Shown here piece after piece: positions 1 through 5,616 of a DNA stretch of 8,571 nt. The stretch lies in contig JAIELR010000122.1 in the NCBI GenBank assembly GCA_019752835.1, forward strand, positions 1 to 8,571, in the 5' to 3' direction. The notes under the pieces are model-generated. The model ran no database searches. It was not told the DNA's origin and worked only from the letters and a program-made list of their open reading frames with translations. Each line of letters opens with the position of its first letter. The stretch's first letter is position 1. The translations under genes and the position numbers were made by a program. This DNA is from Gammaproteobacteria bacterium. Lineage in GTDB: Bacteria; Pseudomonadota; Gammaproteobacteria; UBA1113.

Positions 1-1
1 A

Positions 2-157
2 AATCGTGAATTATCAAGCGAACGTGTATTAAATGAAAATGTCATTGGCATGCTCAAGAGATTTAAAATTGTATCAGATCGCTATCGCAATAGACGAAAA
101 CGTTTTGGTTTGAGATTTAATCTGATTGCTGCAATTTATAACATGGAATTAGCCTAA
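2..157 (+). mobile_element. IS5-family (ISL2-like) transposase, C-terminal end only
   Basis: The reading frame is open from the window edge and encodes the last 51 residues of a DDE transposase, ending at TAA 155-157. The segment contains an SxRVxxENVIGMLKRFKI block and an RYRNRRKRFGLRFNLIAAIYN block. These are the conserved C-terminal signature of IS5-family transposases of the ISL2 type (DDE_Tnp_4-like), and the Glu of ENVIG is expected to be the last residue of the DDE triad. The 5' part lies outside the window, so I cannot tell whether the element is complete. It marks the left boundary of an accessory-looking stretch. The family call rests on motif recognition, not a search. Confidence 0.85.
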
Positions 158-158
158 T

Positions 159-179
159 GAGAGTTTCCGAAGAGGTCTA
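159..179 (+). repeat. Possible right terminal inverted repeat of the IS element
   Basis: Directly after the transposase stop comes GAGAGTTTCCGAAGAGGTCTA. IS5/ISL2-type elements usually end a few bases to tens of bases after the transposase gene, and the position and style of this sequence fit a terminal repeat. The matching left end is outside the window, so this is a positional inference only. Confidence 0.35.
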
Positions 180-336
180 ATGAAAAAACGTGCTGTATCT
201 CAATACAAAGCAACAGAGAATCTTCGCTAGCTCACTGATATTGCCCATGCCATATCAACAGCGCCTAGAAAATCGAACTGCTTTGAGTATAAATGGAAAA
301 TATCAGCTTCAACGCTAATATTTTTTTAAATTGCTC

Positions 337-1230
337 TCAACCATTTTGCTGCCAAATAATTGTACGATTTCGCCCTTCATTTTTGGCAAGATACATGGCC
401 TTATCGGCTCGATCGATGGATTGCTCAACCGGGACGGTTGGATCGAGTTGCGTCAAACCAAACGAGGCCGTTATGGATAAGGTTTTTCCGTTTTCTTGTT
501 TAATTTGGTTTTTTTCCAATCCTGTACGCAATCTTTCTACAATATCAAACGCATTCGATAATTCGGTGTGTTGCATACAAATAAGAAATTCTTCACCGCC
601 ATATCGAAAGACTTTGTCATAAGGACGAAGATGCTCAATGATATATTGAGCAAAAGCCGCAAGTACCTTATCACCCACCAAATGTCCATAATCATCATTA
701 AATTTTTTAAAATGGTCTAGATCCATCATGACAATGCAACATGTTTGAGCATTCCGTGTTACTAAGGTATGTTGCTCCCGCAAGATGGGCAACATATTAA
801 CTCTGTTAATAGTGCGAGTAAGCGGATCAGAATTGTAAAGAAGATCTTCAAGCTCACGCTTTAGGGTAAACGTTTCAAGACGCATTCTCTCAAGTACGTT
901 AGCAAAATTATCATAATCATGAGGAGAAATGGTACTTGTTTCATTCATAACAAGTAATTTAGCTGCTAATTTATGCATATGTTGATGCTCTTTACCTAGA
1001 GCAATAAAACCTGGGTGTGTTTGCAAACTGTTGGGCGCAAGCTGATAATACCATTGCCCAAACCGACAAGAGCGATGAGCTTTTGCATTGATATCGTGTT
1101 GATCTGCTGGCAAGCGACAAATTAATGTGCGAATAAGTGCGTTATGCCATTGTTGATGGTTGTAAAGTGATTGCTCAAGTTGCGCGACCAATCCATGTAA
1201 TTCTTCATGAGCTAGATTAAGTAGGGACAT
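337..1230 (-). CDS. dgcZ: Diguanylate cyclase with N-terminal zinc-binding CZB domain (DgcZ-like)
   Basis: This protein is predicted to make c-di-GMP from two GTP in the cytoplasm under zinc control. From the chosen ATG it is 297 residues, close to E. coli DgcZ (296). Residues about 10-95 form a CZB domain with the expected zinc ligands: H25 (NHQQW), C55 (CRFGQW), H82 and H86 (HQHMH). Residues about 135-295 form the GGDEF domain, with the metal-binding MDLDHFKKFND block (Asp170), the active-site loop GGEEF at 211-215, and an intact product-inhibition I-site RPYD at 202-205, five residues upstream. An ATG at 1251 would add 7 residues but overlaps the repressor gene by 11 bp and has no Shine-Dalgarno. 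The ATG at 1230 has AAGGA 7 nt upstream, right after the upstream stop codon. It is probably cotranscribed with the XRE repressor. Catalysis looks intact, and the symbol is by domain architecture. Confidence 0.9.
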   Translation of the reverse strand: MSLLNLAHEELHGLVAQLEQSLYNHQQWHNALIRTLICRLPADQHDINAKAHRSCRFGQWYYQLAPNSLQTHPGFIALGKEHQHMHKLAAKLLVMNETSTISPHDYDNFANVLERMRLETFTLKRELEDLLYNSDPLTRTINRVNMLPILREQHTLVTRNAQTCCIVMMDLDHFKKFNDDYGHLVGDKVLAAFAQYIIEHLRPYDKVFRYGGEEFLICMQHTELSNAFDIVERLRTGLEKNQIKQENGKTLSITASFGLTQLDPTVPVEQSIDRADKAMYLAKNEGRNRTIIWQQNG

Positions 1231-1237
1231 GATTATT

Positions 1238-1242
1238 TCCTT
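1238..1242 (-). promoter_or_regulatory. Ribosome binding site fixing the diguanylate cyclase start
   Basis: On the minus strand AAGGA overlaps the TAA stop of the repressor gene and lies 7 nt before the ATG at 1228-1230. The alternative ATG at 1249-1251 has no purine-rich sequence before it. The arrangement suggests coupled translation of the two genes. Confidence 0.6.
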
Positions 1243-1876
1243 ATTGTTCATTTAACAGATAAAAATTATGCTTTTCCTGAACAATAACCCCTGAGATTTT
1301 ATAAGCATTGTTTAACTTAACTATATCGGCATTATCGTTTAAGGATTTAAGATAAACAGACTCAATATCAACGCTATATTGTTTTATTCCAACCGCATGA
1401 TCCTTCACTGAATAAGCAATAACATAATCACCATGCTGAGGCTTTGTATTCCGTGATACAAAAATTATGGAGCCTTTTTGAAACATGCGCCAACAAGTTG
1501 TTTCAACGTTTAAAGCATATAAATCGAGGTCTTGCGAAAGTTCTGTGTAAACAATAAGCACATCTTTGCTCTTCTTTTTTACGCCAAAATCGGGTAAAGA
1601 ATCACATTTTATAAGAGGAACGGCAGTAAGATGTGGCGCCAGTTCAGTTGCATGCTCATCACTAGGAAGCGGAGAAAAACCCAATATTTGATCGACAGAA
1701 ACATTGAAATATTTACAAATCGGGAGTAATGAATTTATCGTGGGATTAACATCACGGTCAGAGCGAAAGCGACTAATAGTAGGTAAAGGCACGCAGGTAA
1801 TATCTGACAACTTTTTAGAGGTCAATTTATGTTTTGAAAGCAGCATCCGTAAGTTTTTATTTAAAATATCGTGCAT
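1241..1876 (-). CDS. XRE-family transcriptional repressor with degenerate S24/LexA-like C-terminal domain
   Basis: This 211-residue DNA-binding protein has a phage-repressor layout. Residues about 5-66 are an HTH_XRE (Cro/C1) domain: LTSKKLSDITCVPLPTISRF gives the helix-turn-helix and NVSVDQILGF the usual end of the domain. Residues about 85-205 match the S24/LexA fold (FQKGSIIFV, HGDYVIAY, VGIKQY, YKISGVIVQ). The Lys of the protease dyad is present as K165. The Ser-Met-x-Pro nucleophile motif is replaced by T127-C-W-R, and I see no Ala-Gly or Cys-Gly cleavage site near residue 90. Thr127 and K165 are 38 apart, compared with 37 in LexA. The protein is therefore probably not self-cleaving, and the domain may serve for dimerisation or ligand sensing. 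It is the first gene of a two-gene unit with the diguanylate cyclase. Its likely target is the dyad over its own promoter. Confidence 0.85.
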   Translation of the reverse strand: MHDILNKNLRMLLSKHKLTSKKLSDITCVPLPTISRFRSDRDVNPTINSLLPICKYFNVSVDQILGFSPLPSDEHATELAPHLTAVPLIKCDSLPDFGVKKKSKDVLIVYTELSQDLDLYALNVETTCWRMFQKGSIIFVSRNTKPQHGDYVIAYSVKDHAVGIKQYSVDIESVYLKSLNDNADIVKLNNAYKISGVIVQEKHNFYLLNEQ

Positions 1877-1894
1877 TAATAATACTCATAATGT

Positions 1895-1907
1895 TTGTTA
1901 ATAACAA
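1895..1907. promoter_or_regulatory. Short palindrome in the repressor leader
   Basis: TTGTTA-A-TAACAA is a perfect 6-bp inverted repeat with a single central base, 19 bp upstream of the repressor ATG. It could be a secondary operator or a random AT-rich palindrome. No partner copy was found in the main dyad. Confidence 0.3.
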
Positions 1908-1908
1908 C

Positions 1909-1925
1909 GAGCGAGCTGATCGCTC
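1909..1925 (-). other. Small hairpin in the repressor 5' UTR
   Basis: GAGCGA-GCTGA-TCGCTC forms a 6-bp stem with a 5-nt loop between the predicted transcription start and the repressor start codon. No U-run follows, so it is not a terminator. It may affect leader structure or be incidental. Confidence 0.3.
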
Positions 1926-1962
1926 AAGAGATTTCCTACAATCCAATTACGCAGTAAAAATT

Positions 1963-1991
1963 AGAATATAATCAAATGTGGTTATTGTAAA
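1963..1991 (-). promoter_or_regulatory. Predicted sigma70 promoter of the repressor-diguanylate cyclase unit
   Basis: Read on the minus strand, TTTACA (1986-1991) and TATTCT (1963-1968) are separated by exactly 17 bp. Each hexamer differs from consensus at one or two positions. The predicted start is near 1955, leaving a leader of about 80 nt before the ATG at 1876. The -35 lies in the centre of the operator dyad and the spacer is covered by one arm. Confidence 0.6.
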
Positions 1992-2005
1992 CCAAATTTG
2001 ATTAT
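1968..2005. promoter_or_regulatory. 38-bp dyad, probable operator of the XRE repressor
   Basis: The left arm ATAATCAAATGTGGTT (1968-1983) and the right arm AACCAAATTTGATTAT (1990-2005) are reverse complements over 16 bp with one mismatch, around the centre ATTGTA. The dyad covers the -35 and spacer of the divergent-facing repressor promoter. This is the expected position for autorepression by a dimeric or tetrameric C1-like protein. Assignment to the neighbouring XRE protein is an inference. Confidence 0.6.
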
Positions 2006-2059
2006 TAAGATCGTTGATTTTAGTTATTTTGAGGACGACGAACAGTCAACAGCAACAAC

Positions 2060-2147
2060 GCCGAAAAATTGGCAGGATAGCCAATTTTGACGGCTGCAAG
2101 GCCGCCCCGAAGGGGTGAAGGTCATGGATGGCCTGAGTCAAAATTGA
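2060..2147. repeat. GC-rich structured intergenic element with competing stems
   Basis: Hairpin A is GCCG + AAAATTGGC (2065-2073), loop AGGATA, GCCAATTTT (2080-2088) + CGGC. Alternatively CAATTTTGAC (2082-2091) pairs perfectly over 10 bp with GTCAAAATTG (2137-2146). That encloses AGGCC/GGCCT and a CCCC-GAA-GGGG hairpin (2104-2114). The two pairings exclude each other because they share 2082-2088. The element is GC-richer than its surroundings and lacks a U-run. It could be a dispersed palindromic repeat, a remnant of a mobile element, or a small structured RNA. A single window cannot decide. Confidence 0.5.
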
Positions 2148-2215
2148 ACCGCGCAGAGTATAGTTCAATATATGCACGACAAGTCTATCGAACAAGACAT
2201 TTTCAATCACACTAC

Positions 2216-2245
2216 TTGACCCTGTAATAGAGAAAAGAGTATAGT
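2216..2245 (+). promoter_or_regulatory. Predicted sigma70 promoter of dksA
   Basis: TTGACC (2216-2221) and TATAGT (2240-2245) are separated by 18 bp, with a predicted start near 2252 and a leader of about 47 nt. The motif TATAGTT occurs at 2159, 2240 and 2260, but only the middle copy has a fitting -35. Confidence 0.6.
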
Positions 2246-2287
2246 TTCGCGGACATCGATATAGTTCAGTATTCTTTAAAAAGGATT

Positions 2288-2293
2288 AGGAGA
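2288..2293 (+). promoter_or_regulatory. Ribosome binding site of dksA
   Basis: AGGAGA lies 5 nt before the ATG at 2299. It supports the long start and therefore shows that the unusual N-terminal extension is translated, instead of initiation at the internal ATG 2518. Confidence 0.75.
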
Positions 2294-2298
2294 GAACA

Positions 2299-2880
2299 AT
2301 GGCAGCAACGAAAACACCGTCAAGAAAAACAAAAAAGAGACCTGAACTGCTTGAGCCCGAAGCAGGTGCAGCCGCTCCTGAGGCAAGTGCAGCCGCTCCT
2401 GAGGCCGATGCAGCAGCTCCTGAGGCAGCTTCCCAACCATTCGTTAAACACGGGCATCATATAGCTGGCGGTGTTGATGGTGTATCCCCTTACAAACCTA
2501 TTGAGGGGGAGGAATATATGAATGACAAGCAAATAGGGCATTTTCGTTTGATCCTAGAATGCATGCGGCAACAATTGATGGAAGATGTTGACCGTACCGT
2601 CAATGATATGCGCGATTCTGATAAAAATCTGTCTGATTTTACTGACCGAGCAACGAATGAAGAAGAAATGTTTTTCATGCTGCGGACACGCACTCGAGAA
2701 GGAAAATTATTAAAGAAGATAGAGGAAGCGCTTGATCGTCTTGAACACAATGATTATGGTTTTTGTAATAATTGCGGAATAGAAATTGGGATACGCCGCC
2801 TTGAGGCAAGGCCAACGGCGACATTATGCATTGATTGCAAAACGTTGGACGAAATACGTGAAAAACAACGTACTGGCTAA
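2299..2880 (+). CDS. dksA: RNA polymerase-binding transcription factor DksA with N-terminal extension
   Basis: DksA enters the secondary channel of RNA polymerase and, with ppGpp, represses rRNA promoters and activates stress and amino-acid promoters. From about residue 53 the sequence follows E. coli DksA closely (GEEYMN, HFRxILE, DVDRTV, EIGIRRLEARPTA, LCIDCKTL, EIREKQ). The coiled-coil tip residues are kept as D113, D116 and A118 in SDFTDRAT, equivalent to E. coli D71, D74 and A76. The zinc finger is C156, C159, C177, C180. The protein is 193 residues compared with about 150 usually. The extra 42 or so residues are a basic start (TPSRKTKKR) followed by three heptads of the form xAAAPEA. 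A strong Shine-Dalgarno supports this start. It heads a unit with the downstream lipoprotein gene, which overlaps its 3' end. Confidence 0.96.
   Translation: MAATKTPSRKTKKRPELLEPEAGAAAPEASAAAPEADAAAPEAASQPFVKHGHHIAGGVDGVSPYKPIEGEEYMNDKQIGHFRLILECMRQQLMEDVDRTVNDMRDSDKNLSDFTDRATNEEEMFFMLRTRTREGKLLKKIEEALDRLEHNDYGFCNNCGIEIGIRRLEARPTATLCIDCKTLDEIREKQRTG
2365..2427 (+). repeat. Three tandem 21-bp repeats within dksA
   Basis: Three in-frame 21-bp units encode GAAAPEA, SAAAPEA and DAAAPEA. The units are nearly identical at DNA level (for example GCAGCCGCTCCTGAGGC in the first two), which suggests recent duplication by slippage or unequal recombination. Copy number could vary between strains. Confidence 0.85.
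2847..2849 (+). promoter_or_regulatory. Weak ribosome binding site for the GTG-started lipoprotein
   Basis: GGA lies 8 nt before the in-frame GTG at 2858, inside the dksA coding sequence. It is the only start that gives a plausible lipoprotein signal peptide, and translation is probably coupled to dksA. Confidence 0.45.
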
Positions 2881-3586
2881 CGAATTAAGAAATATTTGCA
2901 TCGTTGGAAGTATGTTATTTCTTTCCGGCTGTCTTAGTAATCGCAATGTCGAAGGTGCTTATCCGCCTGCCCCACCAGGCTATGCTCAAGGCGCTGCTAT
3001 TGGTGCCGTGACAGGTACAGCGATAGCTGGTTTCAATAATGGCTCTCATCCTCTTGGCCTGGCTGTTGGCGCCTTATTAGGTGCACCAGTAGGCAGTTAC
3101 AATGATTCCGAAGGCGCTATTAAAGCTCTCGCGGCTGAAGGTATTACTGTCATAAGATTGGGCGACATCGTTGAGGTCGTCATTCCGCATGATCTCGTCT
3201 TTGACCCTGAAAATAATGAGCTTACATTAGACGCTGATGACCTACTTAATCAAGTTGTTGCGATTTTGCGGCAATACCCTGATGTAGATATTTCAGTTGT
3301 GGGCCATAGTGATGATTTAGATACCGAAGACGCCCAACAAAATCGCTCCGTATTACAAGCCGAGGCGATTATGTCTTATGTATGGAGTCATGGCATTCCT
3401 ATCGAGCGACTTTACTATTATGGCGTTGGGGCAACTGAAACCGATGCCAGCCTTAAATATCCTAATGGCCAGTCTTATAATCGCCGCGTTGTTATCAATT
3501 TTTGGCGTAAGGGCGTTCCTGGGCCTGTTAACGGCATCTTTACACATGATAATAATGGGTGGCTTAAGTTAAATTTGAATGATTAA
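2858..3586 (+). CDS. OmpA-family lipoprotein with glycine zipper
   Basis: This is a predicted lipoprotein of the outer membrane or periplasmic face. I chose the GTG at 2858, giving 242 residues. It yields a signal peptide with a Lys/Arg n-region, a hydrophobic stretch ICIVGSMLFLSG and lipobox LSGC with Cys25. The ATG at 2786 would place a long charged segment before it, and the ATG at 2912 leaves too little. Residues about 41-80 are rich in Gly/Ala with GxxxG spacing (glycine zipper). Residues about 96-216 resemble an OmpA C-terminal domain: GHSDD at 149-153, NRSVLQAEA at 162-170, GVGATE, and NRRV at 208-211. The usual LSxxRA Arg that contacts diaminopimelate appears to be Glu169. The layout recalls Legionella IcmN/DotK, but no other icm/dot gene is visible, so I leave the symbol empty. 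It overlaps dksA by 23 bp. Confidence 0.82.
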   Translation: MKNNVLANELRNICIVGSMLFLSGCLSNRNVEGAYPPAPPGYAQGAAIGAVTGTAIAGFNNGSHPLGLAVGALLGAPVGSYNDSEGAIKALAAEGITVIRLGDIVEVVIPHDLVFDPENNELTLDADDLLNQVVAILRQYPDVDISVVGHSDDLDTEDAQQNRSVLQAEAIMSYVWSHGIPIERLYYYGVGATETDASLKYPNGQSYNRRVVINFWRKGVPGPVNGIFTHDNNGWLKLNLND

Positions 3587-3593
3587 AATAAAC

Positions 3594-4568
3594 TCACCCT
3601 TTAATCAATTGAATATTAACTCCCGCTGTCGGATCAATATGGCGTAATTGCGCTAAATAATCGGCTAAAGGAATTTCTATTACACTATGTTTATCAAGCG
3701 ATGCTTCACGAAACATCAAGCCTTTTTTCGTTTTTATCACTAAACCTAGATGAGAAACATTGATATGTGTCCCGATCAATGCCGTCAAATCCCAATTGGG
3801 GCGCACAATTTCTATCACCGATCCTGTTGGAATTTGATTAATCATGAAGGGATCCACCTGTCCGGCTGCATTTAAAAAAGCTGTCACCGGAATATAGGGG
3901 GTAGAAACCTTAACGGGCTTAACAATACCTGCCTGCGCCCGAAAGGCTTGAAGTAATTGGACAGCCTGCTGATCCCCCGGATAAGAAAACAGACAAATGC
4001 GTTTAGGTGACATCTTACGATACCAATTAGGTTTGTCTATCCACGTGACGGCATAATGCATAGGCGAAATACCTTGTGCATTTTTTATCTGCTTTGTTAT
4101 ATCCGTAATAAAACCCTGTGCCGCATTACTTTCATTCCAATCACCGGTGACAAAATGATTTCGGTTTAAGAAAGAGATTTGGCCACCTTCATAACTCAGC
4201 GCAGCTAATTTTTTTTGAAATTGCGAGAGATTATTAGAGTCTGTCAGCGCAATCACCGTATTTACATAGGTCAAACAATCAAAAACATCCGTTCGATAAA
4301 GCGGATTTTTATCAAAATCACCCGTGGGCCCTTCACCCGCGGGAAACATGGAGTAGGGTTTGCCAAAAAAATAAGCGCTATCAAACGCTAAGCGAGTTTG
4401 AAAATTCTTTGTATGACTTCCTGGATTTTGATATAAGCTATTAATGCTGCTGTTATAGGTTTGCATTGAGTATTCAGGAATGATTTTAACAGGCACTGTC
4501 GCAGCAAATGCTGTATTTTCACAGATAAAACAGAGCCACACAAAAAAGAAAAAAAGTATTTGTTTCAT
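3594..4568 (-). CDS. Exported DUF1460 protein (N-acetylmuramoyl-L-alanine amidase-like, NlpC/P60 fold)
   Basis: This 324-residue protein is probably periplasmic and likely hydrolyses an amide bond in peptidoglycan or muropeptides. The first 22-23 residues form a signal peptide: MKQ, a very hydrophobic core with FFFF, and cleavage near AFA-A. The mature part has DUF1460 features: RTDVFDCLTYVNTVIAL with the candidate nucleophile Cys98, FLNRNHFVTGDW (residues 133-144), and a late His273 in NVSHLGLVIK, the expected catalytic His. The exact substrate is unknown for most members. It follows lpxK after 13 bp, with AAGGA 6 nt before the ATG, so it is probably the last gene of the msbA-lpxK operon. 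No terminator is visible at its end, which faces the lipoprotein gene across 7 bp. Confidence 0.8.
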   Translation of the reverse strand: MKQILFFFFVWLCFICENTAFAATVPVKIIPEYSMQTYNSSINSLYQNPGSHTKNFQTRLAFDSAYFFGKPYSMFPAGEGPTGDFDKNPLYRTDVFDCLTYVNTVIALTDSNNLSQFQKKLAALSYEGGQISFLNRNHFVTGDWNESNAAQGFITDITKQIKNAQGISPMHYAVTWIDKPNWYRKMSPKRICLFSYPGDQQAVQLLQAFRAQAGIVKPVKVSTPYIPVTAFLNAAGQVDPFMINQIPTGSVIEIVRPNWDLTALIGTHINVSHLGLVIKTKKGLMFREASLDKHSVIEIPLADYLAQLRHIDPTAGVNIQLIKG

Positions 4569-4581
4569 TTAACGTCCTTGA

Positions 4582-5574
4582 TTATTTAGCAAGTATATCA
4601 TTTATTTTCTCGTAAAATGAATCAGATAATTGTGCTGTCACTTGCATATACCAGACATTTGTCTTCTTGCAAAACATATCCATGCATTTTACCGCATCTT
4701 TTTCAGTCATCAGGATTGGCGTATTTTCGTCCGATAAAAAATCAAAATCCTTAGGTGTAAATTGATGATGATCCGGAAAAGGATGTGGAATTACCTCTAA
4801 ACCATAACGTCGCAAGAGATTAAAAAACCGTTCTGGATGACCTATTCCCGCAACAGCATGAGTAGCTTTACCCATAAAGTCTTCAATAGATAAAGTCTGT
4901 GTTGGATCAGATAGTAAGCGAATAGCACCAACGGTTAGTTTCATCGTAAACGCGTTTCTAGGTAAATCAGACGAAGTATCACCATTACAAACCACCATAT
5001 CGACAGTCTGTGCCCTAGAAATAGGCTCTCTTAACATGCCTGCAGGAAGTAAAAAACCATTCCCAAATCCACGCTGACCATCAACGACCAATATTTCCAG
5101 CGCTCTTCCGAGCGCATAATGCTGTAAACCGTCATCACAGATGATGACATCACATTGTTTTGATTGCTCCAAATACTTCACTCCCCGGACACGATGCGGA
5201 TCAATAACGACCAGACAGCCGGTTTGTTGCGCCATCATCAAAGGCTCATCACCTGCAAGAATAACTGGGGTATCGACGGTAACAGCGAGAGGAAACGTTT
5301 TCGATACGCTTCGATAACCGCGGCTTAAAATAGCGGGTTGTTTGCCCTCTTTTTTTAATTGATTCGCGAGAGCAATCACTAAGGGCGTTTTACCCGTGCC
5401 ACCGACATTGATATTGCCGACAATAATAATAGGAAGAGGACTAGTATAAGTAGGAAATAGATGGATACGATAGAAAAAGCGTCTAACAAGGACAATAAGC
5501 GCAAAGAGACGTGAGCAAGGCCATAATAGCCAGCTGATAAGATTTCGCTTTAGCCACCAATGAGGAAATTGCAT
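4582..5574 (-). CDS. lpxK: Tetraacyldisaccharide 4'-kinase LpxK
   Basis: LpxK phosphorylates the 4' position of tetraacyldisaccharide-1-phosphate to give lipid IVA, at the cytoplasmic face of the inner membrane. The chosen start gives 330 residues (E. coli 328). An N-terminal amphipathic or membrane segment (about 10-31) anchors it. The P-loop is GNINVGGTGKT at 53-63 with K62 and T63. AGDEP (residues 108-112) and the Walker-B-like DDGLQH (147-152) follow, then LPAGMLREP, both typical of the family. A TTG at 5607 would extend the frame by 11 residues, but the ATG at 5574 has AAGGA 5 nt upstream and begins with the family-like PxWW. It is separated from msbA by a palindromic repeat and followed closely by the DUF1460 gene. 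All key residues appear intact. Confidence 0.95.
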   Translation of the reverse strand: MQFPHWWLKRNLISWLLWPCSRLFALIVLVRRFFYRIHLFPTYTSPLPIIIVGNINVGGTGKTPLVIALANQLKKEGKQPAILSRGYRSVSKTFPLAVTVDTPVILAGDEPLMMAQQTGCLVVIDPHRVRGVKYLEQSKQCDVIICDDGLQHYALGRALEILVVDGQRGFGNGFLLPAGMLREPISRAQTVDMVVCNGDTSSDLPRNAFTMKLTVGAIRLLSDPTQTLSIEDFMGKATHAVAGIGHPERFFNLLRRYGLEVIPHPFPDHHQFTPKDFDFLSDENTPILMTEKDAVKCMDMFCKKTNVWYMQVTAQLSDSFYEKINDILAK

Positions 5575-5579
5575 AGGGG

Positions 5580-5584
5580 TCCTT
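5580..5584 (-). promoter_or_regulatory. Ribosome binding site fixing the lpxK start
   Basis: AAGGA on the minus strand lies 5 nt before the ATG at 5572-5574. The upstream TTG at 5605-5607 has no comparable site close by. Confidence 0.6.
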
Positions 5585-5616
5585 GTATCTCGATATTGTC
5601 GTGTCAACGGAGGCTG

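Noticed and set aside
180..230. A 16-codon reading frame beginning MKKRAVSQYKATENLR, open again after its stop for about 30 codons to 327
   Set aside because: There is no Shine-Dalgarno, no recognised family, and it sits right behind the IS end. It could be a gene remnant, but nothing supports this beyond an open frame. The rest of 158-336 shows nothing else I can support.
236..306. Inverted CTGATATT/AATATCAG pair as a terminator for the diguanylate cyclase gene
   Set aside because: The arms are 8 bp, AT-rich and separated by 56 bp, with no U-run on the minus strand, so it is probably chance.
293..622. Plus-strand open frame of 109 codons
   Set aside because: It lies antisense inside the GGDEF coding sequence, has no family features, and is a shadow of that gene.
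1249..1251. Upstream ATG as start of the diguanylate cyclase
   Set aside because: It lacks a Shine-Dalgarno and overlaps the repressor gene. The ATG at 1230 has AAGGA at good spacing and gives a length matching DgcZ.
2320..2750. Minus-strand open frames inside dksA
   Set aside because: They are low-complexity Cys/Ser/Arg-rich translations antisense to a clear gene and carry no domain features.
2786..2857. Start of the OmpA-like lipoprotein at the ATG 2786
   Set aside because: It would place 24 extra polar and basic residues before the signal peptide, entirely inside the dksA zinc-finger coding region. GTG 2858 gives a normal lipoprotein signal.
5575..5607. TTG start for lpxK at 5607
   Set aside because: There is no suitable ribosome binding site, and the extra 11 residues do not match the family start. 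The ATG at 5574 is better supported.
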